Shown piece by piece: positions 35,572 to 44,086 of a stretch of DNA of 64,000 bases (within the stretch, counting starts at the first letter, position 1; every line of letters begins with the position of its first letter). The notes beneath the pieces were generated by a model. That model worked only from the letters and a program-made list of their open reading frames with translations, did no database searches and was not told where the DNA came from. This DNA comes from Halorubrum trapanicum (GTDB lineage Archaea > Halobacteriota > Halobacteria > Halobacteriales > Haloferacaceae). The DNA lies in NCBI RefSeq assembly GCF_002355655.1, contig NZ_AP017569.1, forward strand, positions 2,232,001 to 2,296,000, in the 5' to 3' direction. The position numbers and the translations under genes were made by a program.

Positions 35572-36123
35572 TCAGACGTCGAAGTCGAGTTCGACGGCGT
35601 CGCCCTCGTCGACGTCCCCCGAATCGACGACGTGCTCGTCGGCGGCGAACCCCGCGTGGAGGTGGCCGTAGGTGCGGTCGATCGCCTCCACGATCACCTT
35701 CGTGTCGCCGGTGACGGGCATGAAGTTGGTGTCGCCGCTCCACCGCGGGACGACGTGGGTGTGGAGGTGGTCGACCGAGCCGCCGGCGGCGTCGCCGCCG
35801 AGGTTCTGGCCGGTGTTGACGCCGTCCGGCTCCAGGTCGCGGCGCAGCGCGTCGAGCGTCGCCGCCTTCAGCCGCGCGTGGTCGAGCAGCGTCGCGTCGT
35901 CGAGGTCGGTCGGGTCCTCGACGTGCGCGTCCGGGATCACCATCGCGTGGCCCGGGTTGTACGGCGCGTTGTTGAGGAGGACGTAGTTGCGGTCGCTGCG
36001 CGCGACGATTCGCGCCTCGCGGGCGTCCTCGCGCCCGGGCAGGACGCAGAACGGGCAGCCGTCGATCGGGTCGGCGTCGCGCTCGACCCACTCGATCCGC
36101 CACGGCGCGAAGATCCGGTCCAT
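35572..36123 (-). CDS. HIT-family nucleotide hydrolase/transferase
   Basis: 183 aa. It starts MDRIFAPWRIEWVERD, then a Cys motif (GCPFCVLPG) that often binds zinc in archaeal HIT proteins. The fold marks YVLLNNAPYNPGHAMVIP and the triad GGSVDHLHTHVVPRW (H-x-H-x-H) follow. HIT enzymes hydrolyse or transfer the alpha phosphate of nucleotides such as Ap4A or adenylylated substrates. The start overlaps the methionine aminopeptidase stop by 1 nt (TGATG). The C-terminal acidic tail is a halophile feature. Confidence 0.9.
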   Translation of the reverse strand: MDRIFAPWRIEWVERDADPIDGCPFCVLPGREDAREARIVARSDRNYVLLNNAPYNPGHAMVIPDAHVEDPTDLDDATLLDHARLKAATLDALRRDLEPDGVNTGQNLGGDAAGGSVDHLHTHVVPRWSGDTNFMPVTGDTKVIVEAIDRTYGHLHAGFAADEHVVDSGDVDEGDAVELDFDV

Positions 36124-37031
36124 CAGTCGTCGAAGCCGTGGATGCCCGCCGTCGTCACCTCGACGCCGTCCTCGGTGACCAGGAGGGTGTGTTCCGCCTG
36201 GCTCACGAGGGCGTCGTCGTCCTCCTTCAGGACGGGGTACCCCTTGATCGCGTTCGCCTGCTTCAGGCGGCGGAGCGCCATCTCGGCGCGGTCGGTCTCC
36301 AGCCACCGCGCCGCGAACGGGAGGTCGTCGAACCCCTCGATCTCTTCGAGCGCCTGCCGCGCCCGCCGGTCGCGCACGCTCGCGGACCCCTGCTGCTCGA
36401 AGATCTCCTCGTCGGTCCCCTCGCCGACCTTCCCGCGGCCGTCGGTGGCGAACGGCTCGATGGCGACCGCCTGTCCCGGTTCGAGCTCGACCGAGCGGTC
36501 GACCCCGCGGTTCGGCACCGTCGGGCCGGTGTGGGCGTCGTAGCGCTCGACGCCGTGTCCGGAGAGGTTTAACACGGGCGTGTAGCCGTACCCGCGGATC
36601 ACGTCCTCGATCGCCTGCCCGACGACGCCGACCTCGACGCCCGGGCCGGCCTCGTCGAGCGCGGCCTCCAGCGCCATCTCGGCGGCCTCGACGAGCTCCG
36701 GGTTCCCGCTGTGGTCGACCGTCACCGCGGCGTCGGCGATGTAGCCGTCGACGTGGACGCCGACGTCGAGACACACCATCTCGTCGCCGAACTCCGTCTC
36801 GTCGTCGCGGCCGGGCGTCGCGTGCGACGCCTCCGGGTCGACGCTGACGTTGACCGGGAAGGCGAGGCCGGCCCCCTGCTCGCGCACGAAGTCCTCCGTC
36901 CACTCGGCGACCTCGAGGTGGGTCCGGCCCGGCTCGACCATCTCGCGGGCCTCGTTCACCGCCTCGACCAGCACCGCGCCGGCCTCGCGGTAGCTCTCGA
37001 CCGCGTCCTCGTCAAGGGGTCCGTGACTCAT
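36123..37031 (-). CDS. map: Type II methionyl aminopeptidase
   Basis: 302 aa, the usual archaeal length. Metal ligands are visible in order: DVGVHVDGYIADAAVTVD (two Asp), NLSGHGVERYDAHTGPTVPN (His), VAIEPFATDGRG (Glu), and the final Glu in VSQAEHTLLV. The helical insertion between the two halves (EIEGFDDLPFAARWLETDRA) marks the type II enzyme. It removes the initiator Met from nascent proteins. Start MSHGPLDED at 37031. It forms a two-gene operon with the HIT gene. Confidence 0.95.
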   Translation of the reverse strand: MSHGPLDEDAVESYREAGAVLVEAVNEAREMVEPGRTHLEVAEWTEDFVREQGAGLAFPVNVSVDPEASHATPGRDDETEFGDEMVCLDVGVHVDGYIADAAVTVDHSGNPELVEAAEMALEAALDEAGPGVEVGVVGQAIEDVIRGYGYTPVLNLSGHGVERYDAHTGPTVPNRGVDRSVELEPGQAVAIEPFATDGRGKVGEGTDEEIFEQQGSASVRDRRARQALEEIEGFDDLPFAARWLETDRAEMALRRLKQANAIKGYPVLKEDDDALVSQAEHTLLVTEDGVEVTTAGIHGFDD

Positions 37032-37091
37032 GGGTCCGGGTTCGGCGACCGCGCGCAAAGAGGTTGCGGAGGGCGGTCGATCGCCCCTCGT

Positions 37092-37328
37092 TCAGGCGCG
37101 CGTGATCTCGACGTGCCACTCGTCGTCGGCCGGGGCCGCCGTCTCGTGGGCGAACCCGCGCTCCGCTAACACGTCGTACAGCGGCACCGGCTCGAAGCTG
37201 TTCACCAGGCACAGCGACTCGCCGTCGTCGAGGCCGTCGAGCGCGGCCACGATGTCGCCGAACGGTTCGCCGTCTATCTCGCGGGCGTCCAGCCGCTCGT
37301 CCGCGTCGTCGAACGGGTCGGGGCTCAT
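37092..37328 (-). CDS. DUF2249-domain protein
   Basis: 78 aa. A single small TusA-like alpha/beta domain: RLDAREIDGEPFGDIVAALD, then GLDDGESLCLVNSFEPVPLYDVLAERGF, with the conserved F-x-P-x-P-L and a closing strand EWHVEITRA. DUF2249 proteins are linked to redox or metal-cofactor pathways but have no proven function. The ATG at 37328 begins MSPDPFDDADE. Its start lies 131 nt from the divergent start of the CGCGG peptide gene. Confidence 0.83.
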   Translation of the reverse strand: MSPDPFDDADERLDAREIDGEPFGDIVAALDGLDDGESLCLVNSFEPVPLYDVLAERGFAHETAAPADDEWHVEITRA

Positions 37329-37458
37329 GGATCGGTCGTTGCGCCCCGGGGTGATGTAGCTCCCCCCGAACGGGTTCGGGCGCCGCGGCCGAGCGTCCGG
37401 ACTCCCCGCGAACATGTTCGCTCGAAGACGTACGGGGCCGGAGCGCGTCGGATCGGAC

Positions 37459-37776
37459 ATGTCGAGCACGCCATCAGACCACGACCACGACCACGGGGCG
37501 GACCCGGTGACCGATCGCGTCCACGAGAACTCGTGGTCCGCGAACCTCGAAGGCCCGGAACACGCCGACGACCGCGACCTGCTCGTCCGACAGGCGATCG
37601 ATGCGGTCGAACACACGGCCGCCGGCAACCACGTCAACCTCGTCACCCACGGCGACCACGGCCACCCCGAGGAGTACCTCTTCGAGGCGCTCGACGCGGA
37701 ACTCGGCGGCGACGTCGACTGGGAGTACGTCGAGCAGTGCGGCTGCGGCGGGCACGTCGTGCGCGTCCACGCGTAG
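37459..37776 (+). CDS. CGCGG-family putative rSAM-modified RiPP precursor-like protein
   Basis: 105 aa. A His/Asp-rich N-terminus (SDHDHDHGADP) leads to HENSWSANLEGPEHADDRDL, then a small alpha/beta core, and a C-terminus ending WEYVEQCGCGGHVVRVHA. The CGCGG motif close to the end is the defining mark of a haloarchaeal family named in databases as a putative ribosomally made peptide modified by a radical-SAM enzyme; that assignment is from memory. No radical-SAM gene is present in this window. The start at 37459 (MSSTPSD) is preferred over an upstream ATG. Its start faces the divergent DUF2249 gene. Confidence 0.75.
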   Translation: MSSTPSDHDHDHGADPVTDRVHENSWSANLEGPEHADDRDLLVRQAIDAVEHTAAGNHVNLVTHGDHGHPEEYLFEALDAELGGDVDWEYVEQCGCGGHVVRVHA

Positions 37777-37781
37777 CCCGG

Positions 37782-39833
37782 TTATCCGTTTTCGCCGTTC
37801 GATCGCGGGAGCCACATCCGCACCACCGTCCCGGTCGGTTCGCGGGTGTCGATCTCGAGGTCGCCGCCGGACTCCGTGACGATCCAGTGGACGAGCCAGA
37901 GGCCGAGGCCGCTCGCGTGTTCGAGCGCCGTCTCCCGCGCCTCCGAGAACACCGTCCGCTCGACCGGCGGGATCCCCGGTCCGTCGTCGGCCACGTCGAT
38001 CCGGAACCGGTCGCCGTCGGCGACGACCGTCGCCTCCACGTGGGGGTCGTCGCCGTCGTTGTGGACGACGGCGTTCTCCAACACGTTCCGGATCGCCGAC
38101 TCCAGGAGTTCGTCCGCGGAGACGACCGCGGAGTCCGGGACCGACACCGTCACCGTCGCCTCCGGAAACGACGACTCCAGCGAGTCGCAGAGGCGATCGA
38201 CGAGCGCGGCCAGGTCGATCTCGGTCCGGCCGGCGTCGCTGTGGAGCGCGACGTCGATCTCGCGGGCCTGGTCGCTGAGGTGGGTCAGGGTCCGCACCTT
38301 CCGGTCGATGATGTCGAGGTACGGATCGCCCTCCTCGTCGACGTGGTCGCGGAGCAGGTCGGCGTACCCGCCGATGACGTTGGTGTCGTTCTTCAGGTCG
38401 TGTCGAAGCACCCGGTTCAACACCTGGAGCCGCTGCTCGTACCGCCGGGCGTCCGTGACGTCGGTGGCGGTGATGACGACCTCGCGCGTGTCGGCGAACA
38501 GCCGTTCGATCACCGTCTCGAACCGCCGCCAACTGCCGTCGGCGCACGCGATCCGGTGCGTGAGCGACTGCGGTTCGGCGCCCTCGAAGGCGCGCTCGAA
38601 GGCCTGCTGCGCCTCGCGCCGGTCCTCGGGATGGACAAGGTCGATGACCGGACGCCCCTCGACCTCGTTCGCCTGGTGACCGAGCAGCCGCTCTATCGAC
38701 GGGCTCACGTACCGGAGCAGGCCGTCCTCGCCGCAGACCGCGATCACGTTCGGCGACTTCTCGATGAGCGCGCGGTAGCGCCGCTGGAGCGTTTCCCGTT
38801 CGGTGACGTCGCGGAACAGCAGGACCGTTCCGCCGCGGGTCGTCCCCGGCCCGGTGATGTCGTGGACGTCGACCGTCAGGAACCGGGAGGCGCCGTCGCA
38901 GTCGACCGTCACGCGGAACTCGTCGTCGGACGCCGCCTCCGCCACCGCGTCGGCGACCGCCGGGACGTCCTCGAACGCCTCGTCGGCGTGGACGCCGAGT
39001 TCCGCGTCCGGGAACAGCGCCTCGGCCGGGTCGTTGTTGTCGACCACCCGGCCGTCGGCGTCGCAGACGACGACGCCGTCGGAGAGGTTCGCGAACACCG
39101 CGTCGCGGGCGATCGGCGAGACGTCGAGCAGCCGGTACCGGAACACGACCCACGCCAAAAGCGCCGAGGTCCCGCTGAAGGCGATCGGCGTGAAGTCGAC
39201 GAACCCGTTGTCCGGCCCGACGAGCCCGGCGATGCCGGCCGCGCCGAGCGACAGCGGCGCGACGCCGGCGACGAAGAGGACGGCGGCCTGCCGGCGGAAC
39301 ACGCCGTCGCGGGAGACCGCGGCGTAGCCGAGGACGGCGAAGGTGAACAGGTTGACCCCGTAGGTGTAGCCGACGAACCCGAGCAGCGCGGGCGTCGGCG
39401 CGTACTCCAGAACCCGGAAGCCGCCGGCGTCGACGAGGACCGGATCGACGTAGAACAGCGGGTCGACGCCGACCGTCCAGACGGCGGTAGCGACCGCGAC
39501 GGGGACGACCCAGAAGAGCGCGAAGCGGCGCCGGGCGACCCACGCGGTCCGGTCGACGTACGAGAGGACGAAGGCGGGCCAGGCCACCGCTAAGCCGGCG
39601 GAGCCGAGCCAGACGAAGCGGTTGAAAAACAGCGTGAGATCGAGCGACGTCGCCGACAGCTGGGCCGCGTACGCCAGCGACCAGACGCCGGCGGTGCCCG
39701 CGACCCCGACGAAGCTCCGTAGGAGGGCGTGGCCGCCGCGAGAGCGGTTCCCGACCGCGTACGCGGCGAAGGCGAACGACGCGACGGCCGCCACGAGCAG
39801 CGGAGCCGTGTACGGCGTCGGTTGCCACGCCAT
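37782..39833 (-). CDS. Membrane sensor histidine kinase (7TM-PAS-PAS-HisKA-HATPase)
   Basis: 683 aa. Residues 1-235 form seven membrane helices of the histidine-kinase N-terminal 7TM type. Two PAS domains follow (about 245-355 and 365-480; DGVVVCDADGRVVDNNDPAE and SPNVIAVCGEDGLLRYVSPS). His478 in RHDLKNDTNVIGGY is the phosphorylation site. The N box is AIRNVLENAVVHND and the G boxes are DDGPGIP and ASGLGLWLVHWIV. It senses an internal or membrane signal and autophosphorylates; no response regulator is adjacent. A TTTTTACG box about 30 nt upstream supports the start at 39833. Divergent from the peroxiredoxin gene. Confidence 0.9.
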   Translation of the reverse strand: MAWQPTPYTAPLLVAAVASFAFAAYAVGNRSRGGHALLRSFVGVAGTAGVWSLAYAAQLSATSLDLTLFFNRFVWLGSAGLAVAWPAFVLSYVDRTAWVARRRFALFWVVPVAVATAVWTVGVDPLFYVDPVLVDAGGFRVLEYAPTPALLGFVGYTYGVNLFTFAVLGYAAVSRDGVFRRQAAVLFVAGVAPLSLGAAGIAGLVGPDNGFVDFTPIAFSGTSALLAWVVFRYRLLDVSPIARDAVFANLSDGVVVCDADGRVVDNNDPAEALFPDAELGVHADEAFEDVPAVADAVAEAASDDEFRVTVDCDGASRFLTVDVHDITGPGTTRGGTVLLFRDVTERETLQRRYRALIEKSPNVIAVCGEDGLLRYVSPSIERLLGHQANEVEGRPVIDLVHPEDRREAQQAFERAFEGAEPQSLTHRIACADGSWRRFETVIERLFADTREVVITATDVTDARRYEQRLQVLNRVLRHDLKNDTNVIGGYADLLRDHVDEEGDPYLDIIDRKVRTLTHLSDQAREIDVALHSDAGRTEIDLAALVDRLCDSLESSFPEATVTVSVPDSAVVSADELLESAIRNVLENAVVHNDGDDPHVEATVVADGDRFRIDVADDGPGIPPVERTVFSEARETALEHASGLGLWLVHWIVTESGGDLEIDTREPTGTVVRMWLPRSNGENG

Positions 39834-39907
39834 CGATACCGGTAGGATGCGAGAGCCCCGTAAAAAGGGACCGAATCCCCTAACCGGTTTGAGAAGAGTG
39901 CGTCCGT

Positions 39908-40375
39908 ATGCTCCAACCGGGCGACTCCGCACCCGAGATCACGCTCACCGACCACCGCGGCGAGACGGTCACCGTCGACCCGGCCGCGGCCGGCCACACG
40001 GTCGTGTACTTCTACCCCCGCGCCGACACGCCCGGCTGTACCGCCGAGGCGTGTGGCTTCCGCGACGAGTGGGACGCGTTCGAGGCGGCCGACGTCGCCG
40101 TCGTCGGGATCAGCGACGACCCCGTCGAGGACCTCCGACCGTTCGCCGCCGAGTACGACCTCCCCTTCACCCTCCTCTCGGACCCCGACGGCGAGGTCGC
40201 GACCGCGTACGACTCCTACGGCGAGAAGTCGATGTTCGGGAAGGCCTTCGACGGCGTGTTCCGGAACACGTACGTCCTCGACGACGAGGGGACCGTCGTC
40301 TTGGCCTACGAGGGCGTCTCCCCCGAGGACCACGCCGTCGAGATTCTCGACGACGTCCGCGCGCTCGACGACTGA
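39908..40375 (+). CDS. bcp: Peroxiredoxin, Bcp/PrxQ type
   Basis: 155 aa. Start MLQPGDSAPEITLTDHRGE; then the active site FYPRADTPGCTAEACGFRD, where the first Cys is peroxidatic and the second, five residues later, is the resolving Cys, as in Bcp/PrxQ. Later VVGISDDPVEDLRPFAAEYD and GVFRNTYVLDDEG. It reduces hydrogen peroxide and organic hydroperoxides using thioredoxin. It reads alone, divergent from the histidine kinase gene with a 74-nt shared promoter region. Confidence 0.94.
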   Translation: MLQPGDSAPEITLTDHRGETVTVDPAAAGHTVVYFYPRADTPGCTAEACGFRDEWDAFEAADVAVVGISDDPVEDLRPFAAEYDLPFTLLSDPDGEVATAYDSYGEKSMFGKAFDGVFRNTYVLDDEGTVVLAYEGVSPEDHAVEILDDVRALDD

Positions 40376-40458
40376 ACGGGGCTCGGCCGTCGCCGAAGCC
40401 GATCCGCCGACGGCTGCCACCCGGTAGTATTATTACTTGTCAGGAGTCACGTGAAACG

Positions 40459-41601
40459 ATGCCCTCCAAGCGAACGTTCGCGAAGCGCCTAGCGGCGCTC
40501 GCGGCGACCGGGCTGGGAGTCGGCGGACCGATCGACGCACTGACCTCGGAACCGCCGCCCGACGGAACCCTCGCGGTCGAACCCGCCGCGACCCGCGCCG
40601 GAGCGAGCGGCGCCGAGTCGACGGACGGCGACGCGACGAGCGGCCGCGACGCCGCCGGAGCCGACGGACCTCGATCGGCGGTCGCCGCCGGGACGTACGA
40701 CCCGGCCGCGGCCGCGTCGAACGCCGTCGACACCGTCGTGACCGGCCGGGTCGACCCCGCAGTTCTGACGGCGACCGGCCTGCCGAGCGGGGTCGGGCGT
40801 CGACTCCGGCGACTGCTCGACCGGTACGAGAGCGCGTCGCTCGCCGCCGTGCGGCAGGCGACCGGCGGCGCCGCGCTCACCGCGGACGGGCCGCAGGGGT
40901 GTGCGGTCGCCGTCGGCGACGTCGACGCGGCCGGGCTGACCGCCGAACTCGACGCCGACCCCGAGGTGGCTCGCGAGGCGGACGACGGCTCGGGATTCGC
41001 CCGGTTCCGGGCGCCGAGCCTCGGGTCGGCGGTCGGCGTGGCCCCCGGTGAACTCGTGGCCGCGTACGGCCCGTCCGGCGCCGTCGCCGCGGCGCACCGC
41101 GACGCCGGAATCGGCGAGAGCGCCGGCGGGGGAGCGCCGCGGCGGGCGGGCGCGACCGCGAGCTACGGCCCCCTCCCCTCGCTGCTCGGGGGCGACGCGA
41201 CGGTGTGCGTCGACCTCGGGCCGGACGCCCGCGATCACCTCCGGAGCGTGCTCGCCGACGCGCCCGACGAGCTCCGCACCGCGGTCGACGCCTCGGGCGC
41301 CGTCGGGGCGTCGCTCCGCGTTACCGACGGGGGATCCGCCACCGGTGGCGCAGACACCGGTGAGCCGACCGTCGCGCTGCGGTACGGCGCGGTCGCGGAC
41401 CCGCGACGCCTCGACAGGGAGACCGCCGAGGCGATAGCGCGGGCCGCCCGCGAGGGCGAGGCCTCGCTTTCGGACGCGACCGTCACCCGACACGGGCGGA
41501 CCGTGATCGTCGACGCCGCGGCCGAGAGCGACCTCTTCGCCGCCCACGCCTCGCTGTTCGGCGGGACCGTCGGCGACCCGATCGAGGTGGCCGACGCGTG
41601 A
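40459..41601 (+). CDS. Haloarchaeal secreted or surface protein of unknown function
   Basis: 380 aa. A weak signal peptide (PSKRTFAKRLAALAATGLGV) is followed by an Ala/Gly/Ser-rich low-complexity stretch to residue 80. The rest is repeats of strands and helices with no Cys and no recognised family (e.g. GCAVAVGDVDAAGLTAELDA; DPRRLDRETAEAIARAAREG). TAGTATTATTACTTG about 27 nt before the ATG is a good leaderless promoter. The end overlaps by 4 nt with a possible 59-codon ORF that in turn overlaps the S49 peptidase start, so these may be one operon. Confidence 0.65.
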   Translation: MPSKRTFAKRLAALAATGLGVGGPIDALTSEPPPDGTLAVEPAATRAGASGAESTDGDATSGRDAAGADGPRSAVAAGTYDPAAAASNAVDTVVTGRVDPAVLTATGLPSGVGRRLRRLLDRYESASLAAVRQATGGAALTADGPQGCAVAVGDVDAAGLTAELDADPEVAREADDGSGFARFRAPSLGSAVGVAPGELVAAYGPSGAVAAAHRDAGIGESAGGGAPRRAGATASYGPLPSLLGGDATVCVDLGPDARDHLRSVLADAPDELRTAVDASGAVGASLRVTDGGSATGGADTGEPTVALRYGAVADPRRLDRETAEAIARAAREGEASLSDATVTRHGRTVIVDAAAESDLFAAHASLFGGTVGDPIEVADA

Positions 41602-41777
41602 GCGACGCCGCCGGGCGCGAGAGCGTCGAACACGAGAGCGACGCCGCCGGGCACGAGCCCGCCGACCTTGAGAGCGCTACAGCCGTATCGACCAGTAACA
41701 GACGTACGAGCGAATCCACGATGACGACGAGAGACCACACGCCACGACAGCGGTATCGAACGAGGACGAGTCGATGA
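41598..41777 (+). CDS. Possible 59-residue ORF bridging two genes by 4-nt overlaps
   Basis: GTG at 41598 overlaps the stop of the preceding gene (GTGA). The frame stays open for 59 codons and its TGA (41775-41777) overlaps the ATG of the S49 peptidase (ATGA). The peptide is Ser/Thr/Arg-rich (e.g. SESTMTTRDHTPRQRYRTRT) and contains a short duplicated ESDAAG-type segment. Such double overlap is typical of co-translated genes, but the sequence has no recognisable domain, and GC-rich DNA has few stops, so it may be chance. Confidence 0.35.
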   Translation: MSDAAGRESVEHESDAAGHEPADLESATAVSTSNRRTSESTMTTRDHTPRQRYRTRTSR

Positions 41778-42958
41778 GTTCCGAGGACTCGCCTTCGAGG
41801 ACTCCCGACGAACCGACGGACGACGCGGAGCCGGCGAGCCCGGATCGATCGTCCACGGCGGCCGATCCACCGCGGACGACGACCGACCGACCGACCGCGG
41901 CCGACGCGTCCGGGTCGCCACTCGACCGGATCGAGACCCGACACGCGGTCGGGGTCGCGGCGGTCCTCGCGGTCGCCGCGGGGCTGCTCGTCGCGCCCGG
42001 GGTGTACGGCGCCGTGACGGGGCCCGACGGGACGGTCGCCGTGATCGAGATCGACGGGGCGATCGACTCCGGGACGGCCCAACACGTCGAGGACAACCTC
42101 CGGGACGCCCGCACGAACGACTCGATCGAGGCGGTCGTGCTGGAGGTCGACAGCGGGGGCGGCCTGCCCGCGCAGAGCGAGCGGATGTACGCGGCCGTCG
42201 ACCGCACCGCGTCCGTGATGCCCGTGTACGCCGCCGTCGACACGCTGGGCGCGTCCGGCGCCTACCTCGCGATCGCGCCCGCCGACCGGATCTACGTCGC
42301 GCCCTCCGCGCAGGCGGTCGGCAGCGTCGGCGTCGCCGGCACCGCGCCGACCCCGAGCGGGCCGAACGCCGGGACGACCGGCCCGGACAAGGCCGGTACC
42401 GACCCGGACACCCAGCGCGAGCGCCGACAGACGCTCGCGAACCTCTTCATCGCGAACGTGCTCGAGCAGCGCGGCGACGAGATCGAGCTCGACCGCGAGG
42501 CGATCGCGCACGCCGACGCCTACCTCGGCACCGAGGCGGTCGAGAACGGCTTCGCCGACCGATTCGGCTTCGTCGGCGGCGCGGTCGCGGACGCCGCCGC
42601 GGAGGCGGGACTCGACGACTACGCGGTCGACACCCGCCGCACCGAGAGCCGCATCCCCGGCGGCCTCTCGCTGTTAGAGCGCGACGACGGCACGGTCGTC
42701 GTCGCCGACGCGTCGGACGACCAACTCGGCGACGGGCTCATCCTCGCGGTCGCTCCGGCGGCGTGGGACGAGACCGTCGGCGACGACGTCGTCATGACGA
42801 GCTACACCGCGCGGCTGCCCGCGGACGGCAGCGAGGCCGACGCGGCGACGGCCGGGGACGCGGACGCGACGAACGGCGACGAGTCGGCCGCGATCGGCGA
42901 CGACTCCGCCGCGGCGATCGACGCCGCGGTCGCGGCGAACGGAGGTGCGGGCGAATGA
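41774..42958 (+). CDS. S49-family (SppA-like) membrane serine peptidase
   Basis: 394 aa. An acidic disordered N-terminus, one membrane helix (about 58-80), then the S49 domain: VAVIEIDGAIDSGTAQHVED, AVVLEVDSGGGLPAQSERM, and the nucleophile Ser in TLGASGAYLAIAPADRIYVA, followed by VGSVGV. The usual Lys base after this (KxGxYKD) is altered to GPDKAGTDPD, so activity is uncertain. SppA-type enzymes degrade signal peptides or membrane fragments. The C-terminal 60 residues are acidic low complexity. The stop overlaps the next start by 4 nt. Confidence 0.82.
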   Translation: MSSEDSPSRTPDEPTDDAEPASPDRSSTAADPPRTTTDRPTAADASGSPLDRIETRHAVGVAAVLAVAAGLLVAPGVYGAVTGPDGTVAVIEIDGAIDSGTAQHVEDNLRDARTNDSIEAVVLEVDSGGGLPAQSERMYAAVDRTASVMPVYAAVDTLGASGAYLAIAPADRIYVAPSAQAVGSVGVAGTAPTPSGPNAGTTGPDKAGTDPDTQRERRQTLANLFIANVLEQRGDEIELDREAIAHADAYLGTEAVENGFADRFGFVGGAVADAAAEAGLDDYAVDTRRTESRIPGGLSLLERDDGTVVVADASDDQLGDGLILAVAPAAWDETVGDDVVMTSYTARLPADGSEADAATAGDADATNGDESAAIGDDSAAAIDAAVAANGGAGE

Positions 42959-43992
42959 GCGTCGACCTGCGAACGACGGTCGGCGCGTTCGCCCTGGTCT
43001 TCCTCGCGATCGTCGGCGTCGCGGCCGTCGGGGGCGTCGTCCTCGACGACGCGCCGCCCGAGACGGAGCCGGTCGCGGACGACCACTGGCAGCTGGACGC
43101 GGTCGAGCCGGAGACGGTGAGCGAGGGCGGCGAGGTGGAGATGGAGAGCAGCGAGCCGTCGAACACGGTCGTTATCCACCTCGGCGGCGGCAGTGCCGGA
43201 CTCGGCGGCGGGACTTCCATCCTGCCGATCGAAGACGGCGACGCGCCCGCGACGGCTGACATCGGGTCGCTCGGCGGCGTCCGACGCGGCGTCGCGCCGC
43301 TCACCGCGGCGCTCGTCGAGAACGGGCACGAGGTCCGGTTCTACGCGGGCATCGCGAGCCCCGAGCCGCTGCCGTCGATGCTCTCGGACGCGGACGCGTT
43401 CGTCACCACGAACCCCGGCGCGCTGTCGGCGACCGACGCCGACGCGGTCGAGTCGTTCGTCGACGCCGGCGGCCGGACGCTCGTGACGAGCGACCCCGGC
43501 GGCGCCGGCGCGCTCACCGAGTTCGGCTCGCCGTTCGGCGTCTACGGTGAGGCCGGCTACGTGTACGACATGGAGAACAACGACGCGAACTACCTCAGCG
43601 TGCTCGTCGAGCCGACCGGACCGGGGGCGCTGACCGAGGGCGTCGAACGCGTCGTCCTCCGCGGCGCCGCGCCCGTCGGCGTCGCCGACGGACCGGCGAC
43701 GCTGGCCACCGCGGAGACGTCGCGGCTCTCGACGACCCGGGAGGCCGGCTCCTACGGCGTCGCGGTCCGCAGCGACTCGCTCGCGGTGGTGGGCGACTCC
43801 AGCTTCCTCGAACCGGAGAACGCCGGCCGCGCCGACAACGGCGTCCTGATCGGCAACGTCGCGGACTTCCTCGTGACCGGCGAGGAGCCCAACGTGTCGT
43901 TCGGCCCGACCGGCCCCGGCGGCGCGGTCCCGCCGGGTGGCGCGACGCCGCCGCCGGAACCGCCCGAGCCGTCCGGGAACGCGACCGCGTAG
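42955..43992 (+). CDS. Membrane-anchored DUF4350-like protein, partner of the S49 peptidase
   Basis: 345 aa. One N-terminal membrane anchor (GAFALVFLAIVGVAAVGGVV) and an outside domain with the flavodoxin/GATase-like order LVENGHEVRFYAG, DADAFVTTNPGALSATDADA, VDAGGRTLVTSDPGG and a late SLAVVGDSSFLEPENA. This layout resembles DUF4350-type domains, which are thought to bind rather than cut. It ends in a Pro/Gly-rich tail. The ATG overlaps the S49 stop (ATGA), so the pair is co-translated and probably works together at the membrane. Confidence 0.7.
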   Translation: MSVDLRTTVGAFALVFLAIVGVAAVGGVVLDDAPPETEPVADDHWQLDAVEPETVSEGGEVEMESSEPSNTVVIHLGGGSAGLGGGTSILPIEDGDAPATADIGSLGGVRRGVAPLTAALVENGHEVRFYAGIASPEPLPSMLSDADAFVTTNPGALSATDADAVESFVDAGGRTLVTSDPGGAGALTEFGSPFGVYGEAGYVYDMENNDANYLSVLVEPTGPGALTEGVERVVLRGAAPVGVADGPATLATAETSRLSTTREAGSYGVAVRSDSLAVVGDSSFLEPENAGRADNGVLIGNVADFLVTGEEPNVSFGPTGPGGAVPPGGATPPPEPPEPSGNATA

Positions 43993-44086
43993 CGCTCCGC
44001 GGCCCCGCGGAGCGCGATGCGATCCGGTGCGGCCCGTGCGGCTCGACACGGCTAAGTCGACGCGCTGCGGCCGCGACGCTTCTCTT

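Noticed and set aside
37474..39828. 784-codon open frame overlapping the histidine kinase gene on the same strand
   Set aside because: Arg/Pro-rich out-of-frame shadow; the kinase frame has all catalytic boxes.
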